Assembly: GCF_039545795.1 (NCBI RefSeq)
Contig: NZ_CP154260.1
Coordinates: 2,671,001 to 2,735,000 of the forward strand
Length of the DNA stretch: 64,000 bases
Reading direction: 5' to 3'
Origin: Chitinophaga niabensis
GTDB lineage: Bacteria > Bacteroidota > Bacteroidia > Chitinophagales > Chitinophagaceae
Part shown: positions 27,266 through 35,296 of the stretch, piece after piece
Numbering within the stretch: position 1 is the stretch's first letter
Layout: the number at the start of each line of letters is the position of its first letter
Program-made: the position numbers and the translations under genes
Notes under the pieces: generated by a model
The model's input: the letters and a program-made list of their open reading frames with translations, nothing else
The model's database searches: none
Told to the model about the DNA's origin: nothing

Positions 27266-27553
27266 ATGCGATACAAAGTTGTAAGTATGGGCGATGCGTT
27301 AAGAGAGTATCTTAATAACAGCAGGTTTAAACCAAGGCTGCTGGAGGTTCGCATCCAGGAAAACTGGGAACAGGTAGTGGGTAAAACCATTGCCCGTTAT
27401 ACAGAAAGTGTACAACTCTTTGATGGCAAACTGGTGATCACTACTACCGTTGCACCATTAAAACAGGAACTGAACTACTCTAAAGACCGGATCCTCCGGT
27501 TAGTAAATGATATGCTGGGAGAAGAAGCGGTGAAGGAAGTAATGATCCGCTAA
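27266..27553 (+). CDS. DUF721 / DciA-like protein
   Basis: 95 residues with the DUF721 signature (NWEQVVGKTIARYTESVQLF and LVITTTVAPLKQELNYSKDRI). DciA proteins load the replicative helicase in bacteria lacking DnaC. This is the short, single-domain form usual in Bacteroidota. The start is ATG at 27266, or ATG at 27287 (MGDALREYL), which would fit the promoter position better. Confidence 0.85.
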   Translation: MRYKVVSMGDALREYLNNSRFKPRLLEVRIQENWEQVVGKTIARYTESVQLFDGKLVITTTVAPLKQELNYSKDRILRLVNDMLGEEAVKEVMIR

Positions 27554-27562
27554 CACTGATGA

Positions 27563-28084
27563 TCAGATCTCGTTCTTAAACTTATCCATCACTCTTTGCA
27601 GGTCACTTATCGTTAAGCGGGTACGCAGGTGTACCATCACCATTTCCCCTTCTTCCTGTACTAACAGCACCAGGTTATCTAATCTGTCGCCGTCCTTTCC
27701 ATCGCTCAGGAATTGTACGTGACTGCCATCAGCTGTTCTCACTTCCATCAGGGGTTCAAACTTATTTTTGGCGTAGAGGTCTTCCTTTAATTTGAGGATG
27801 GATTCGTTAGAAACAGCTGCGCCGTTATCCATTTCAATGGTGTACAATTTCACGCTTCTTACTTTCCTCAGTGCCCATTTAACATCCCTGGCTTCACCGT
27901 CAAAAGCATGACCGGGGATAAACCAGCTCACGATCCGCAATGGCAGGAAACTGAGTCCTATGCGGTGAGTTTCAGCAACATCATAATGCTGCCTTTGAAA
28001 ATTGCGTAATTGTTTACGTTGTGCGTTAGCATCAATGGAGGCAAAGGCCAGGAAACAAACGAAGAGAAGGATGGAACGTATCAT
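27563..28084 (-). CDS. DUF4252 secreted protein
   Basis: 173 residues with a signal peptide (MIRSILLFVCFLAFASIDANA). The domain matches DUF4252 of Bacteroidota (VRSVKLYTIEMDNGAA, LVLLVQEEGEMVMVHLRTRL). Paralogous to the adjacent upstream gene. Last gene of a sigma factor, anti-sigma, DUF4252, DUF4252 cluster. Function unknown, probably periplasmic. Confidence 0.82.
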   Translation of the reverse strand: MIRSILLFVCFLAFASIDANAQRKQLRNFQRQHYDVAETHRIGLSFLPLRIVSWFIPGHAFDGEARDVKWALRKVRSVKLYTIEMDNGAAVSNESILKLKEDLYAKNKFEPLMEVRTADGSHVQFLSDGKDGDRLDNLVLLVQEEGEMVMVHLRTRLTISDLQRVMDKFKNEI

Positions 28085-28156
28085 ATAGTATAGTTTAAGG
28101 GTTCAGATTCAGACGCGATAGGAAGACGCCGTGGATGGAGGACGGCGTTTTCTTCT

Positions 28157-28681
28157 TTACGGTTTCTTTTTGGGAAGACTCCTGAGATTATCAAAGCCGT
28201 CAATTTTAATATCTCCCGCAATTTCAGACAGCTCGCTGAGATTGATGTCTCCAAAGATAGAGAGCGCAACAAATTCATCCGGACTGCCCACCAGCATGAT
28301 GAGTTCCGCAATATTACCTTTTGCGTTTTCTTTGACCATGAATTTTACATCCGCTTCTTTATTCCGGATGGTCATCAGCTCTTCAAAATCAGATGTAAGG
28401 AATGCGGCGGCTTCTTTGAAAAGCTTAGCGCCATCTTTGGTATCTTCTTTAACGAGGATGCGCAGGCCCTTGAGTTTGCTGACTACCGTACTCACCTTTT
28501 TGAAGTCGGGATCATTGGACTGCACCGTAGAGAACATGGAGAACATCTTGGGCGTTACATTGATCACGGTAAAGGACGGATCGTTCTGGTATTTCAGGAA
28601 AAACTTCTCAACGGTACTCTGCGCCAGTGCCAGCTGTGTGCTGCAAAGCGAGATGAATATGAGAAAGAATATTCGTTTCAT
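28157..28681 (-). CDS. DUF4252 secreted protein
   Basis: 174 residues, signal peptide MKRIFFLIFISLCSTQLALA, then a DUF4252 domain (LKGLRILVKED, MTIRNKEADVKFMVKENAKG, LIMLVGSPDEFVALSIFGD). Lies between the putative anti-sigma gene and a second DUF4252 gene, 72 nt from the latter. A stable hairpin (ACGCCGT/ACGGCGT, 28126-28148) sits in that gap. Function unknown. Confidence 0.83.
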   Translation of the reverse strand: MKRIFFLIFISLCSTQLALAQSTVEKFFLKYQNDPSFTVINVTPKMFSMFSTVQSNDPDFKKVSTVVSKLKGLRILVKEDTKDGAKLFKEAAAFLTSDFEELMTIRNKEADVKFMVKENAKGNIAELIMLVGSPDEFVALSIFGDINLSELSEIAGDIKIDGFDNLRSLPKKKP

Positions 28682-28733
28682 AATGAATGATTTGTGTTAC
28701 TGTAAATTGTTGATATGCAGTTCTAGAATAGCC

Positions 28734-29237
28734 TTAGTTGTTATTTCCCTGGATCAGGTCTGTAGCATTGTTGAAGTAACTGAGTTTCTCCATTTGCGTT
28801 TTGCCTTTATTCAGGTTCTTTGAAATGATCGCCAGTGCTTTTTGCGTTTCTTCATAAGCAATCTTTGGATCATCGAACGTATCCCGGAAAACCATTCCGG
28901 TTTCCTCTGGTTTGTTCTTTTGCTGGAAATTGTACACGGAATGCCCTATTCCCAATGCCACCAGTAAAATGGCGGCGTATTTCATCCAGCCTTGCCAGAA
29001 TGGGCGGATGATCTTTGTTTCTTCCTCTTCCCAGGGGCCACGAATCTCTATTTCCGGCAACTCCGCTTCTGCTGTATGAAAGTATTGGAACAAAGGCGCA
29101 GCTTCCTGGAGGTCTGCCGGTAAAGCATCCTCGTGGGTGGCGTAAAAGATGCGCAATGCTGCTTCATCTTCCTCGGTAGTTTCACAAGCCCAGTATTTTT
29201 CCAACAGGGCTCTGATGTTACTGTATTCCATATACAT
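28734..29237 (-). CDS. Putative anti-sigma factor (membrane protein)
   Basis: 167 residues: acidic N-terminal cytoplasmic part (about residues 1-80, IRALLEKYWACETTEEDEAAL), one transmembrane helix (WMKYAAILLVALGIGHSVY), then a short outer part. No conserved zinc anti-sigma HxxxCxxC motif is visible. The gene overlaps the end of the ECF sigma gene by 14-20 nt (start ATG at 29237 or 29231), the usual arrangement of a sigma/anti-sigma pair. Role inferred from that position. Confidence 0.7.
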   Translation of the reverse strand: MYMEYSNIRALLEKYWACETTEEDEAALRIFYATHEDALPADLQEAAPLFQYFHTAEAELPEIEIRGPWEEEETKIIRPFWQGWMKYAAILLVALGIGHSVYNFQQKNKPEETGMVFRDTFDDPKIAYEETQKALAIISKNLNKGKTQMEKLSYFNNATDLIQGNNN

Positions 29238-29736
29238 GTATATTTTGTAGTTGTTCCCGCACCTGTTTCCGGGCCCGGTGCAGGTTTACTTTTACTTCAC
29301 TCATTTCAATGTTCAGTACATCTGCAATCTCCTGGTAACTCAACCCGTCTATATCTCTCAGTTGCAGAATAGTCCTGTATTTCTCCGGTAAGGCATGGAT
29401 CAGGCCGTGCACCCTGCGCATCAGATCACTTTGTTCAGATCGCTGATGCGGCGTTTGTTGATGACTGGCCGGCACTTCCTGTGCCCGGTCGAGATGGTCC
29501 GTGATCCTGTACTTCTTACTCTTCAGCTTGTCCAGTGCCAGGTTGCGGGTGATGCGCATACACCACGCTTCCAGGTTCTGTAACTCTCCCATCTTTTCTT
29601 TGTTGTGCCACACTTTCATAAAAGCATCCTGAATAATGTCCTTGGCATCTTCCTCATTGCCCAGCAGCCGAAGCGCGAAGCGGAACAGCTTCTGCTTGAT
29701 AGGCATTATTTGAGCAAGGAATACTTCGGACGACAT
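29218..29736 (-). CDS. ECF-type RNA polymerase sigma factor
   Basis: 172 residues: region 2 (LFRFALRLLGNEEDAKDIIQDAFMKVW, with the usual DAKDIVQ-type segment) and region 4 (LPEKYRTILQLRDIDGLSYQ and EIADVLNIEMSEVKVNLHRAR). Directs transcription of its own regulon when released by its anti-sigma factor. First gene of the minus-strand cluster with two DUF4252 genes, which are the likely targets. Upstream TTATTTTG on the minus strand is one mismatch from a TAnnTTTG box. Confidence 0.92.
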   Translation of the reverse strand: MSSEVFLAQIMPIKQKLFRFALRLLGNEEDAKDIIQDAFMKVWHNKEKMGELQNLEAWCMRITRNLALDKLKSKKYRITDHLDRAQEVPASHQQTPHQRSEQSDLMRRVHGLIHALPEKYRTILQLRDIDGLSYQEIADVLNIEMSEVKVNLHRARKQVREQLQNIHVYGIQ

Positions 29737-29853
29737 TTTCAGTTTTTAGGTTTGGCGGAAGGAGATGCTCCTGTCAGCGTGCTACAATAAGAAGACGACC
29801 ATGGATCACCTTTGTTACAAAATAATAGAAAATAAATATAAATTAGTTGAAGA

Positions 29854-30912
29854 TCAATTACTTAGACTAATCCGGGGATCTACGATACTATATAATACAT
29901 CGGCCAGCAGGTTGATCAGTACAAAGATACCTGCCGTGAACAATACCGCTCCCATTACCACGGGGAAGTCGAATTTTTCCAGGGCGTCCACGGTTACTTT
30001 CCCGATACCCTTCCAGCCAAAGATGTACTCTACGAAGAAAGCGCCTGCCAGCAATTCCGCGAACCATCCGGTGATAGCAGTGATCACAGGGTTCAGGGCA
30101 TTCCTTAAAGCATGTTTGTAAAGGATAACCGGGCGGCTCAATCCTTTTGCATAAGCAGTGCGGATATAATCCTGGCCCAGCACGTCCAGCATGGCGCTGC
30201 GGGTTAATTGTACAATAATGGCCAGGGGCCTGATGCCCAAGGTAATGGCAGGTAAGATCAGGTGACGCAGGTTGAGGATCCTGCCTTCAAAGGGGTCGAT
30301 ATCAAATAAACTCCCGGTCATATGTAAACCGGTGTAATCACTCAGTACAAAACCAAACAGGTAAGCCAGCACAATGCCTGTAAAAAAGGAAGGTGCAGAG
30401 ATCCCGATCACACTGGCAAATACAGCACTGGTATCCATCCAGGTGTTTTGCTTTACCGCAGAAAGGATGCCCAGCGAAATTCCCGCTATCGTGGCAAAGA
30501 TCATAGCCGCCAAAGCCAGTACCAGTGTACCCGGCAAGGCTTCTGTAAGGATCTCCCAGACATCTTTTTTGCCCTGGTAACTTCTGCGGAGATAGGGGGT
30601 TTTGAGCACCAGGACCTTCTCCCCTCCTATGCCAAATAAAGCAAATCCATTCAGCGAAGTCTTTAATTCCTCCCGGGAATGAATGCCAATGGGAGAAAGA
30701 TCGTTGAGATAATAAAAGAACTGCACGGCTTTGGGTTTATCCAGGTGCAGTTCTTTCCGTACATTTTCCAGGGAAGTAACATCGGCCCGCTGCCCCAATG
30801 TAAGCCTGGCAGGATCTGCCGGGAGTACATTGAAGAGCAGGAATACTACAATCACCACGCCCAGGAGAACGAGGAAACCGTAGCCGATCTTACGCAGGAA
30901 ATATCGCAGCAT
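29854..30912 (-). CDS. Dipeptide/oligopeptide ABC transporter permease (DppB/OppB type)
   Basis: 352 residues: MLRYFLRKIGYGFLVLLGVV and FNVLPADPAR at the N-terminus, then six membrane helices with the permease EAA-type loop (DYIRTAYAKGLSRPVILYKH then ALRNALNPV) and FFVEYIFGWKGIGK. Normally accompanied by a DppC partner, ATPases and a binding protein; none is adjacent. It follows the DoxX-like gene by 6 nt on the same strand, so it is probably co-transcribed with DUF1599 and DoxX genes. Confidence 0.9.
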   Translation of the reverse strand: MLRYFLRKIGYGFLVLLGVVIVVFLLFNVLPADPARLTLGQRADVTSLENVRKELHLDKPKAVQFFYYLNDLSPIGIHSREELKTSLNGFALFGIGGEKVLVLKTPYLRRSYQGKKDVWEILTEALPGTLVLALAAMIFATIAGISLGILSAVKQNTWMDTSAVFASVIGISAPSFFTGIVLAYLFGFVLSDYTGLHMTGSLFDIDPFEGRILNLRHLILPAITLGIRPLAIIVQLTRSAMLDVLGQDYIRTAYAKGLSRPVILYKHALRNALNPVITAITGWFAELLAGAFFVEYIFGWKGIGKVTVDALEKFDFPVVMGAVLFTAGIFVLINLLADVLYSIVDPRISLSN

Positions 30913-30918
30913 AATGAA

Positions 30919-32007
30919 TTATGGAATATCGTTGTAATGCCATTTACCCTTGATGGTGGCTTTATCCAGCAGTATCAGACCGGGATTTGCCCTCACTGCG
31001 GTTTTGATAGCCACACCATCCATTTGCAGGAACTGGAAATCCAGTCCGTGTTTTGCCTTGAATGCTTCTACCGCCGCTTTGTTGGAACTGGTAATGCCAA
31101 AGAGCACAATCTTACCTTCTTTGAACTGCTGCTGTAATGCCTGGATCTTTTTATCCCATCCTTCACCGGCTTTATTAACATCCAGCACCACGAAGAGATA
31201 TACCGGCAAACTTTCCTTCAGCACGGCATTGTTCTGGTTATTATTATCATAGTCCGTGAGGATGAAGTCCTTGATCTCAGGCATGGCATTGCCCTTTACG
31301 ATCAGCTTGTCCTTACGGTCCACATACTTCCAGGTAGAATCCTGCCAGGGATAATTCTCCTCAGAGAATTCCTGTTGTTTACCGTCTTTTTCATAGATCA
31401 GCACCGTTTTGTAAACATCCGGCCTGGAACCTGGAGGCGGTTTCATTTTCTCAACGATGTTATTACCTATTTTATAAGGAAGGCAATCCACAATGGGTAA
31501 ATGTGATAAGGTATACCATTGAAGGATGATGGGGAATAATACCGCCAGGATCATTACAGCAGCCATCGGCTTTTTAGCCAGCAGTGGTTGTATACGGTTG
31601 CGGTAAATAAAGATCACCACAATCATCACCAGCAGGATAATGTCCTTCCAGAAAGATTGCTCTGCGGTTAGTTTGATACAGTCGCCAAAACAACCGCATT
31701 CCCTGATCAGGCCGCTGAATAAAGCAAACCCGGTGAGGAAGGTGAAAAATATGATCAGTAATAATAAAAGGAAAGAGAAGATGCGCATACGGTATCCCAG
31801 CAATACCGCAATACCTGCAATGATCTCAAAAGCGTTCATGATCAGGGAAAAAGCCAGGGAAAAAGGTATAAGGAAGTGCATGTGCAGTACTTCAAAGAAC
31901 TCATCCATCTTATAGCTGAGGCCCAGCGGGTCGTTCGCTTTAATAAGTCCGGAAAAGATGAACAGTACGCCTACAAGAATGCGAAATAGGATCAGGATTG
32001 GTTTCAT
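30919..32007 (-). CDS. DoxX/MauE membrane protein with C-terminal thioredoxin-like domain (BT_3928 family)
   Basis: 362 residues. N-terminal half: four to five membrane helices of DoxX/MauE type with ECGCFGDC in a loop near residue 105. C-terminal half (from about residue 235): a thioredoxin-like periplasmic domain (VYLFVVLDVNKAGEGWDKKI, GKIVLFGITSSNKAAVE, ANPGLILLDKATIKGKW) without a CxxC pair. Matches the Bacteroidota BT_3928 family. A role in thiol or quinone redox at the membrane is suggested by family resemblance. Gap of 3 nt to the DUF1599 gene and 6 nt to the permease. Confidence 0.82.
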   Translation of the reverse strand: MKPILILFRILVGVLFIFSGLIKANDPLGLSYKMDEFFEVLHMHFLIPFSLAFSLIMNAFEIIAGIAVLLGYRMRIFSFLLLLLIIFFTFLTGFALFSGLIRECGCFGDCIKLTAEQSFWKDIILLVMIVVIFIYRNRIQPLLAKKPMAAVMILAVLFPIILQWYTLSHLPIVDCLPYKIGNNIVEKMKPPPGSRPDVYKTVLIYEKDGKQQEFSEENYPWQDSTWKYVDRKDKLIVKGNAMPEIKDFILTDYDNNNQNNAVLKESLPVYLFVVLDVNKAGEGWDKKIQALQQQFKEGKIVLFGITSSNKAAVEAFKAKHGLDFQFLQMDGVAIKTAVRANPGLILLDKATIKGKWHYNDIP

Positions 32008-32010
32008 ATT

Positions 32011-32553
32011 TTATAATTGCTCTTTTTCTTTCAAAAGTATCAGTGCAAATACGGCATAGTTCACAATGTCTACATAGTTGGCATCCATCCCCTCAGAGAT
32101 CAGTGTTTTACCCTCGTTCCGGAGGATCTGTTTGATACGCAGTAATTTTGTGAGGATGAGGTCAACGAAAGATTCCTGGCTCATATCCCGCCAGGCTTCC
32201 CCGTAATCATGGTTTTTGTTTTCCATCACCTCCCGGATGAAAGCGATCTTTTCATCGTAGAGGCGGGAAACAGTTTCTACCGGCAGGTCCGTATAAGGAT
32301 CATCCGGCAACTCCATCTGGATCAGGGCTATTACACCATAATTAATGATGCCCGCAAATTCCCCTTTGATATCGTCCGCCACTTTCTGCTGGCCGATCTC
32401 CTGGATGTTACGGATGCGTTGCGCCTTGATAAAGATCTGATCTACAATAGAGATAGGCCGTAATACCCGCCAGGATGTTCCATAATCCTTCGTTTTCTTG
32501 ATAAATACATCCTTACAGCCCGCTATTACTTCCGCATATTGTACCTGAGTCAT
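32011..32553 (-). CDS. Tandemly duplicated DUF1599 protein
   Basis: 180 residues containing two DUF1599 copies: KKTKDYGTSWRVLRPISIVD ... FAGIINYGVIALI in the first half and ENKNHDYGEAWRDMSQESFV ... YVDIVNYAVFALI in the second. DUF1599 occurs in phages and bacteria and has been linked by context to nucleotide metabolism or modification; the exact activity is unknown. First gene of the unit with the DoxX-like and permease genes; diverges from folP. Confidence 0.85.
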   Translation of the reverse strand: MTQVQYAEVIAGCKDVFIKKTKDYGTSWRVLRPISIVDQIFIKAQRIRNIQEIGQQKVADDIKGEFAGIINYGVIALIQMELPDDPYTDLPVETVSRLYDEKIAFIREVMENKNHDYGEAWRDMSQESFVDLILTKLLRIKQILRNEGKTLISEGMDANYVDIVNYAVFALILLKEKEQL

Positions 32554-32597
32554 AATCTATTTCTATTGTCATTACGAAATAAGCCTTTTTTTACGAT

Positions 32598-32605
32598 AAA
32601 TTTGT
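32598..32605 (+). promoter_or_regulatory. -7 box of the folP-cdaA promoter
   Basis: TAAATTTG matches TAnnTTTG, 48 nt before the folP ATG in the divergent region with DUF1599. Surrounding sequence contains short repeats of the type TTCGTAAT. Confidence 0.45.
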
Positions 32606-32653
32606 TGTTAATCGTTCGTAATTCGTAATCGCTTAATTCGTAATTAATTTTCA

Positions 32654-33514
32654 ATGAGTTTCAAAAATACATTATTACGTAAAGATTTTACGATCCGATG
32701 CAAAGGAAAGTTAATAGACCTCTCCCGCCCTGCTGTGATGGGGATCATTAATGTAACGGATGATTCTTTTTATGCAGACAGCCGTACCCGGGAGCTTCAT
32801 CATATTATTGACCGGGCTGGCGACATGCTGGAAGAAGGAGCACTGATGCTGGATATTGGTGCACAAAGTACCCGGCCTGGTGCCCCGGAAGTAGGCGCAG
32901 CAACAGAACTGGAACGTTTACTGCCTGCCATCCATGGCATCCTGCATCATTTCCCGGAAGCCATCCTCTCCATTGATACCTACCATGCCGCCGTGGCTGA
33001 GAAATGTATCCATGCCGGGGCTGCCATGGTGAACGATGTGAGTGCCGGCGATATGGACCCTTTGATGCTTTCCACCGTGGCTAAACTACAGGTTCCCTTT
33101 ATTGCCATGCATATGAAGGGCACACCGGCAGACATGCAGCACAACCCGGAATACAACAATGTTTCCCAGGAAGTACTGGATTACTTTATCCGCAAAGTAG
33201 CCCAATGCCGGGAAGCAGGCATTACAGATGTGATCATCGATCCCGGTTTTGGTTTTGGTAAAACGCTGGAACACAACTACCAGCTGCTGAAAAACCTGGA
33301 GGTGTTTAATATGCTGGAAGTTCCTGTATTGGTAGGAGTATCCAGGAAGTCCATGATCTACCGTTTGCTGGGCAATTCAGCTTCTGAGGCATTGAATGGT
33401 ACTACTGTGGTACAAACACTGGCATTGCAGAAAGGTGCAGCCATCCTCAGAGTGCATGATGTAAAAGAAGCGACAGAAGCAACACGTATCATCGCTTTTA
33501 TGCAATCAATTTAA
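32654..33514 (+). CDS. folP: Dihydropteroate synthase
   Basis: Joins p-aminobenzoate to dihydropterin pyrophosphate in folate synthesis, the sulfonamide target. 286 residues with MGIINVTDDSFYADSR, MLDIGAQSTRPGA (pABA/sulfonamide loop), SIDTYHAAVAEK, VNDVSAGDMDP, DPGFGFGKTLEHNY and GVSRKSMIYRL. Normal length. Precedes cdaA by 16 nt, a gene order common in Bacteroidota. Confidence 0.95.
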   Translation: MSFKNTLLRKDFTIRCKGKLIDLSRPAVMGIINVTDDSFYADSRTRELHHIIDRAGDMLEEGALMLDIGAQSTRPGAPEVGAATELERLLPAIHGILHHFPEAILSIDTYHAAVAEKCIHAGAAMVNDVSAGDMDPLMLSTVAKLQVPFIAMHMKGTPADMQHNPEYNNVSQEVLDYFIRKVAQCREAGITDVIIDPGFGFGKTLEHNYQLLKNLEVFNMLEVPVLVGVSRKSMIYRLLGNSASEALNGTTVVQTLALQKGAAILRVHDVKEATEATRIIAFMQSI

Positions 33515-33517
33515 TGC

Positions 33518-33525
33518 TATTTTTG
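33518..33525 (+). promoter_or_regulatory. -7 box immediately upstream of cdaA
   Basis: TATTTTTG matches TAnnTTTG and ends 5 nt before the cdaA ATG; if used, the mRNA would be leaderless. It lies just after the folP stop. Confidence 0.4.
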
Positions 33526-33530
33526 TCGAT

Positions 33531-34340
33531 ATGAAGGATGTATATCAATTTTATGGATTTGAGTTTCGTTGGCTGAATGTTGTAGACCTGCTCGTTGTAA
33601 TTTTCCTGGTGATCCAGCTTTACCGCTTGCTGAAAGGCAGCCTTGCTTTTAATATTTTCATTGGGCTGCTGATGGTGTATGCTGCGTACTTTCTGGTACG
33701 TTCCCTGCAAATGCCCATCCTCACCAATATCCTGCAGAATTTTATCAACGTAGGATTGATCGCTATCATTATCATCTTCCAGCCGGAGATCAGGAAGTTC
33801 CTCCTGGTACTGGGTAAAAAAACGCCACTCAGTAAGGATAGTTTCTTTACAAAACTCTTCCTGCCAGACCGTTTTAAAAGTTATAAAGAAGAAGAACTGA
33901 TGATCAACGAGATCATCACGGCAGTGGGCCATATGATGGCAACACAAACAGGTGCGCTGATCGTAATTGCCACTACCTATCGTGTGAAGTTTGATACCGC
34001 CTCCAGTATTGCGATAGATGGTAATATCAGTGCCAAGCTCATAGAAAGTATCTTCGAAAAGAACAGTCCTTTGCACGATGGCGCACTGATCATTGTAGGT
34101 AATAAAATACTGGCTGCAAAAGTGATCCTGCCCGTATCGGAGAATCCCAACCTGCCCACACGCATTGGTATGCGTCACCGTTCAGCAGTTGGGATCACAG
34201 AGCACAGTGATAACCTGGCGCTGATCGTTTCTGAAGAAAGAGGTACCGTATCTTATGCCAAAGATGGCCAGCTGGTACAGAATGTTTCGCTGGAAGAATT
34301 GAAGGTGAAGATGTATGAAGTGCTGGTAGATGGATATTAA
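33531..34340 (+). CDS. cdaA: Membrane-bound diadenylate cyclase CdaA
   Basis: Makes cyclic di-AMP from two ATP. 269 residues: three N-terminal membrane helices (about residues 18-88) followed by the DAC domain with the DGA motif at 183-185 (LHDGALII) and the RHR motif at 215-217 (GMRHRSAVGI). CdaA in other bacteria responds to osmotic and cell-wall state through partners CdaR and GlmM, neither of which is here. Follows folP; ended by a strong terminator. Confidence 0.95.
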   Translation: MKDVYQFYGFEFRWLNVVDLLVVIFLVIQLYRLLKGSLAFNIFIGLLMVYAAYFLVRSLQMPILTNILQNFINVGLIAIIIIFQPEIRKFLLVLGKKTPLSKDSFFTKLFLPDRFKSYKEEELMINEIITAVGHMMATQTGALIVIATTYRVKFDTASSIAIDGNISAKLIESIFEKNSPLHDGALIIVGNKILAAKVILPVSENPNLPTRIGMRHRSAVGITEHSDNLALIVSEERGTVSYAKDGQLVQNVSLEELKVKMYEVLVDGY

Positions 34341-34348
34341 AAAAATTA

Positions 34349-34393
34349 CCAAAATAAAAGAGCCGCTAAACATTTAGCGGCTCTTTTATTTTG
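34349..34393 (+). terminator. Terminator after folP-cdaA
   Basis: AAAATAAAAGAGCCGCTAAA pairs perfectly with TTTAGCGGCTCTTTTATTTT across a three-base loop; works in either direction. Confidence 0.92.
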
Positions 34394-34414
34394 AGCCAGC
34401 CCTATAAATACAAA

Positions 34415-34437
34415 GTCCCCCGATTATCTCGGGGGAT
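34415..34437 (-). terminator. GC-rich hairpin downstream of the small minus-strand gene
   Basis: CCCCCGA / TCGGGGG stem with a five-base loop; on the minus strand it is followed by a weak T-rich tail (CTTTGTATTT). Possibly a terminator for the 34486-34767 gene. Confidence 0.4.
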
Positions 34438-34485
34438 CTATGTTTGGGGGGATGACTCTAATATAAAATGTCTTAGCTATGTCTT

Positions 34486-34767
34486 TTATTTCAATTTAAC
34501 CGGCAGGTTCAACTGCTGCACACTCACTGTATAATTCCCTGCCTCCAGTGTGTGTAACTGTAAAGTATACACCCCCTTTTTATGTCCACCCTCTAAAGGG
34601 ATCATTCTAACCGGCATCTGTTGCTCATTATAAATGGTGCATTGCACTGTACCTCTCTGTTGTTCCATAGCAGGAACCTGGATACAAACAGTACCTTCCC
34701 CTGAAGGAAGCTGTTGCATTACAACATTGTTTGTGAGCATGGTTAATACTAAACTCCAGATATACAT
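34486..34767 (-). CDS. Small secreted hypothetical protein
   Basis: 93 residues from ATG 34767 (MYIWSLVLTMLTNNVVMQQ, a possible short signal) followed by beta-rich sequence ending YTLQLHTLEAGNYTVSVQQ then LNLPVKLK. The ending resembles the beta-sandwich sorting domains of type IX secreted proteins but is attached to nothing, so that is only a similarity. A longer frame begins at 34842. Unknown function. Confidence 0.5.
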   Translation of the reverse strand: MYIWSLVLTMLTNNVVMQQLPSGEGTVCIQVPAMEQQRGTVQCTIYNEQQMPVRMIPLEGGHKKGVYTLQLHTLEAGNYTVSVQQLNLPVKLK

Positions 34768-34915
34768 AAAGAACCTTTTTGGATTGATAAACAACGGTTC
34801 TTTACAGGAGACGATTATTTGATTGGATACACAAATATACAACTAATTATATCCGTATGGAATCGTATTTGTTAAAACGATGTTAAGCAGTCGGGGCGCG
34901 GGTTATAACCTATTC

Positions 34916-35260
34916 CTAGAAAGCATCTTCAAAATGCATGATCTCCTCATTAACAGTTACAGCAATAATATCAAAACGTATTTCATTCGGTTGCAGGTTA
35001 TATTGCTGCATGTATTTATCTGCCGCTCTTCTGATCAACTGCGCTTTGTTCGCATGCACTGCTTCCTCCGGCATACCAAAATATTGTGTGCTCCGGGTTT
35101 TCACTTCTACAAATACTAATACATCCTGGTAACGGGCAACAATATCCAGCTCAAGTTTCCCGTACGTCCAGTTGGTATGGAGCACTTCGTATTTCTTTTG
35201 ACGAAGATGACTGGCGGCAAGCAATTCACCCTTTTTCCCTACTTCGTGATGATAAGCCAT
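34916..35260 (-). CDS. yraN: YraN family (UPF0102) nuclease-fold protein
   Basis: 114 residues with the Holliday-junction-resolvase-like endonuclease fold: GKKGELLAASHL (first Glu), GKLELDIVARYQDVLVFVEVKTR (D...E.K catalytic pattern) and KAQLIRRAADKYM. The family is universal in bacteria but its substrate remains unclear. Diverges from manA across 36 nt. Confidence 0.93.
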   Translation of the reverse strand: MAYHHEVGKKGELLAASHLRQKKYEVLHTNWTYGKLELDIVARYQDVLVFVEVKTRSTQYFGMPEEAVHANKAQLIRRAADKYMQQYNLQPNEIRFDIIAVTVNEEIMHFEDAF

Positions 35261-35296
35261 TCGATTTTTCTATTTTTACAACTTAACAATGGAATC

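Noticed and set aside
34486..34767. Type IX secretion C-terminal sorting domain
   Set aside because: The resemblance is limited to a short YTLQLHTLEAGNYTV stretch and there is no cargo domain.
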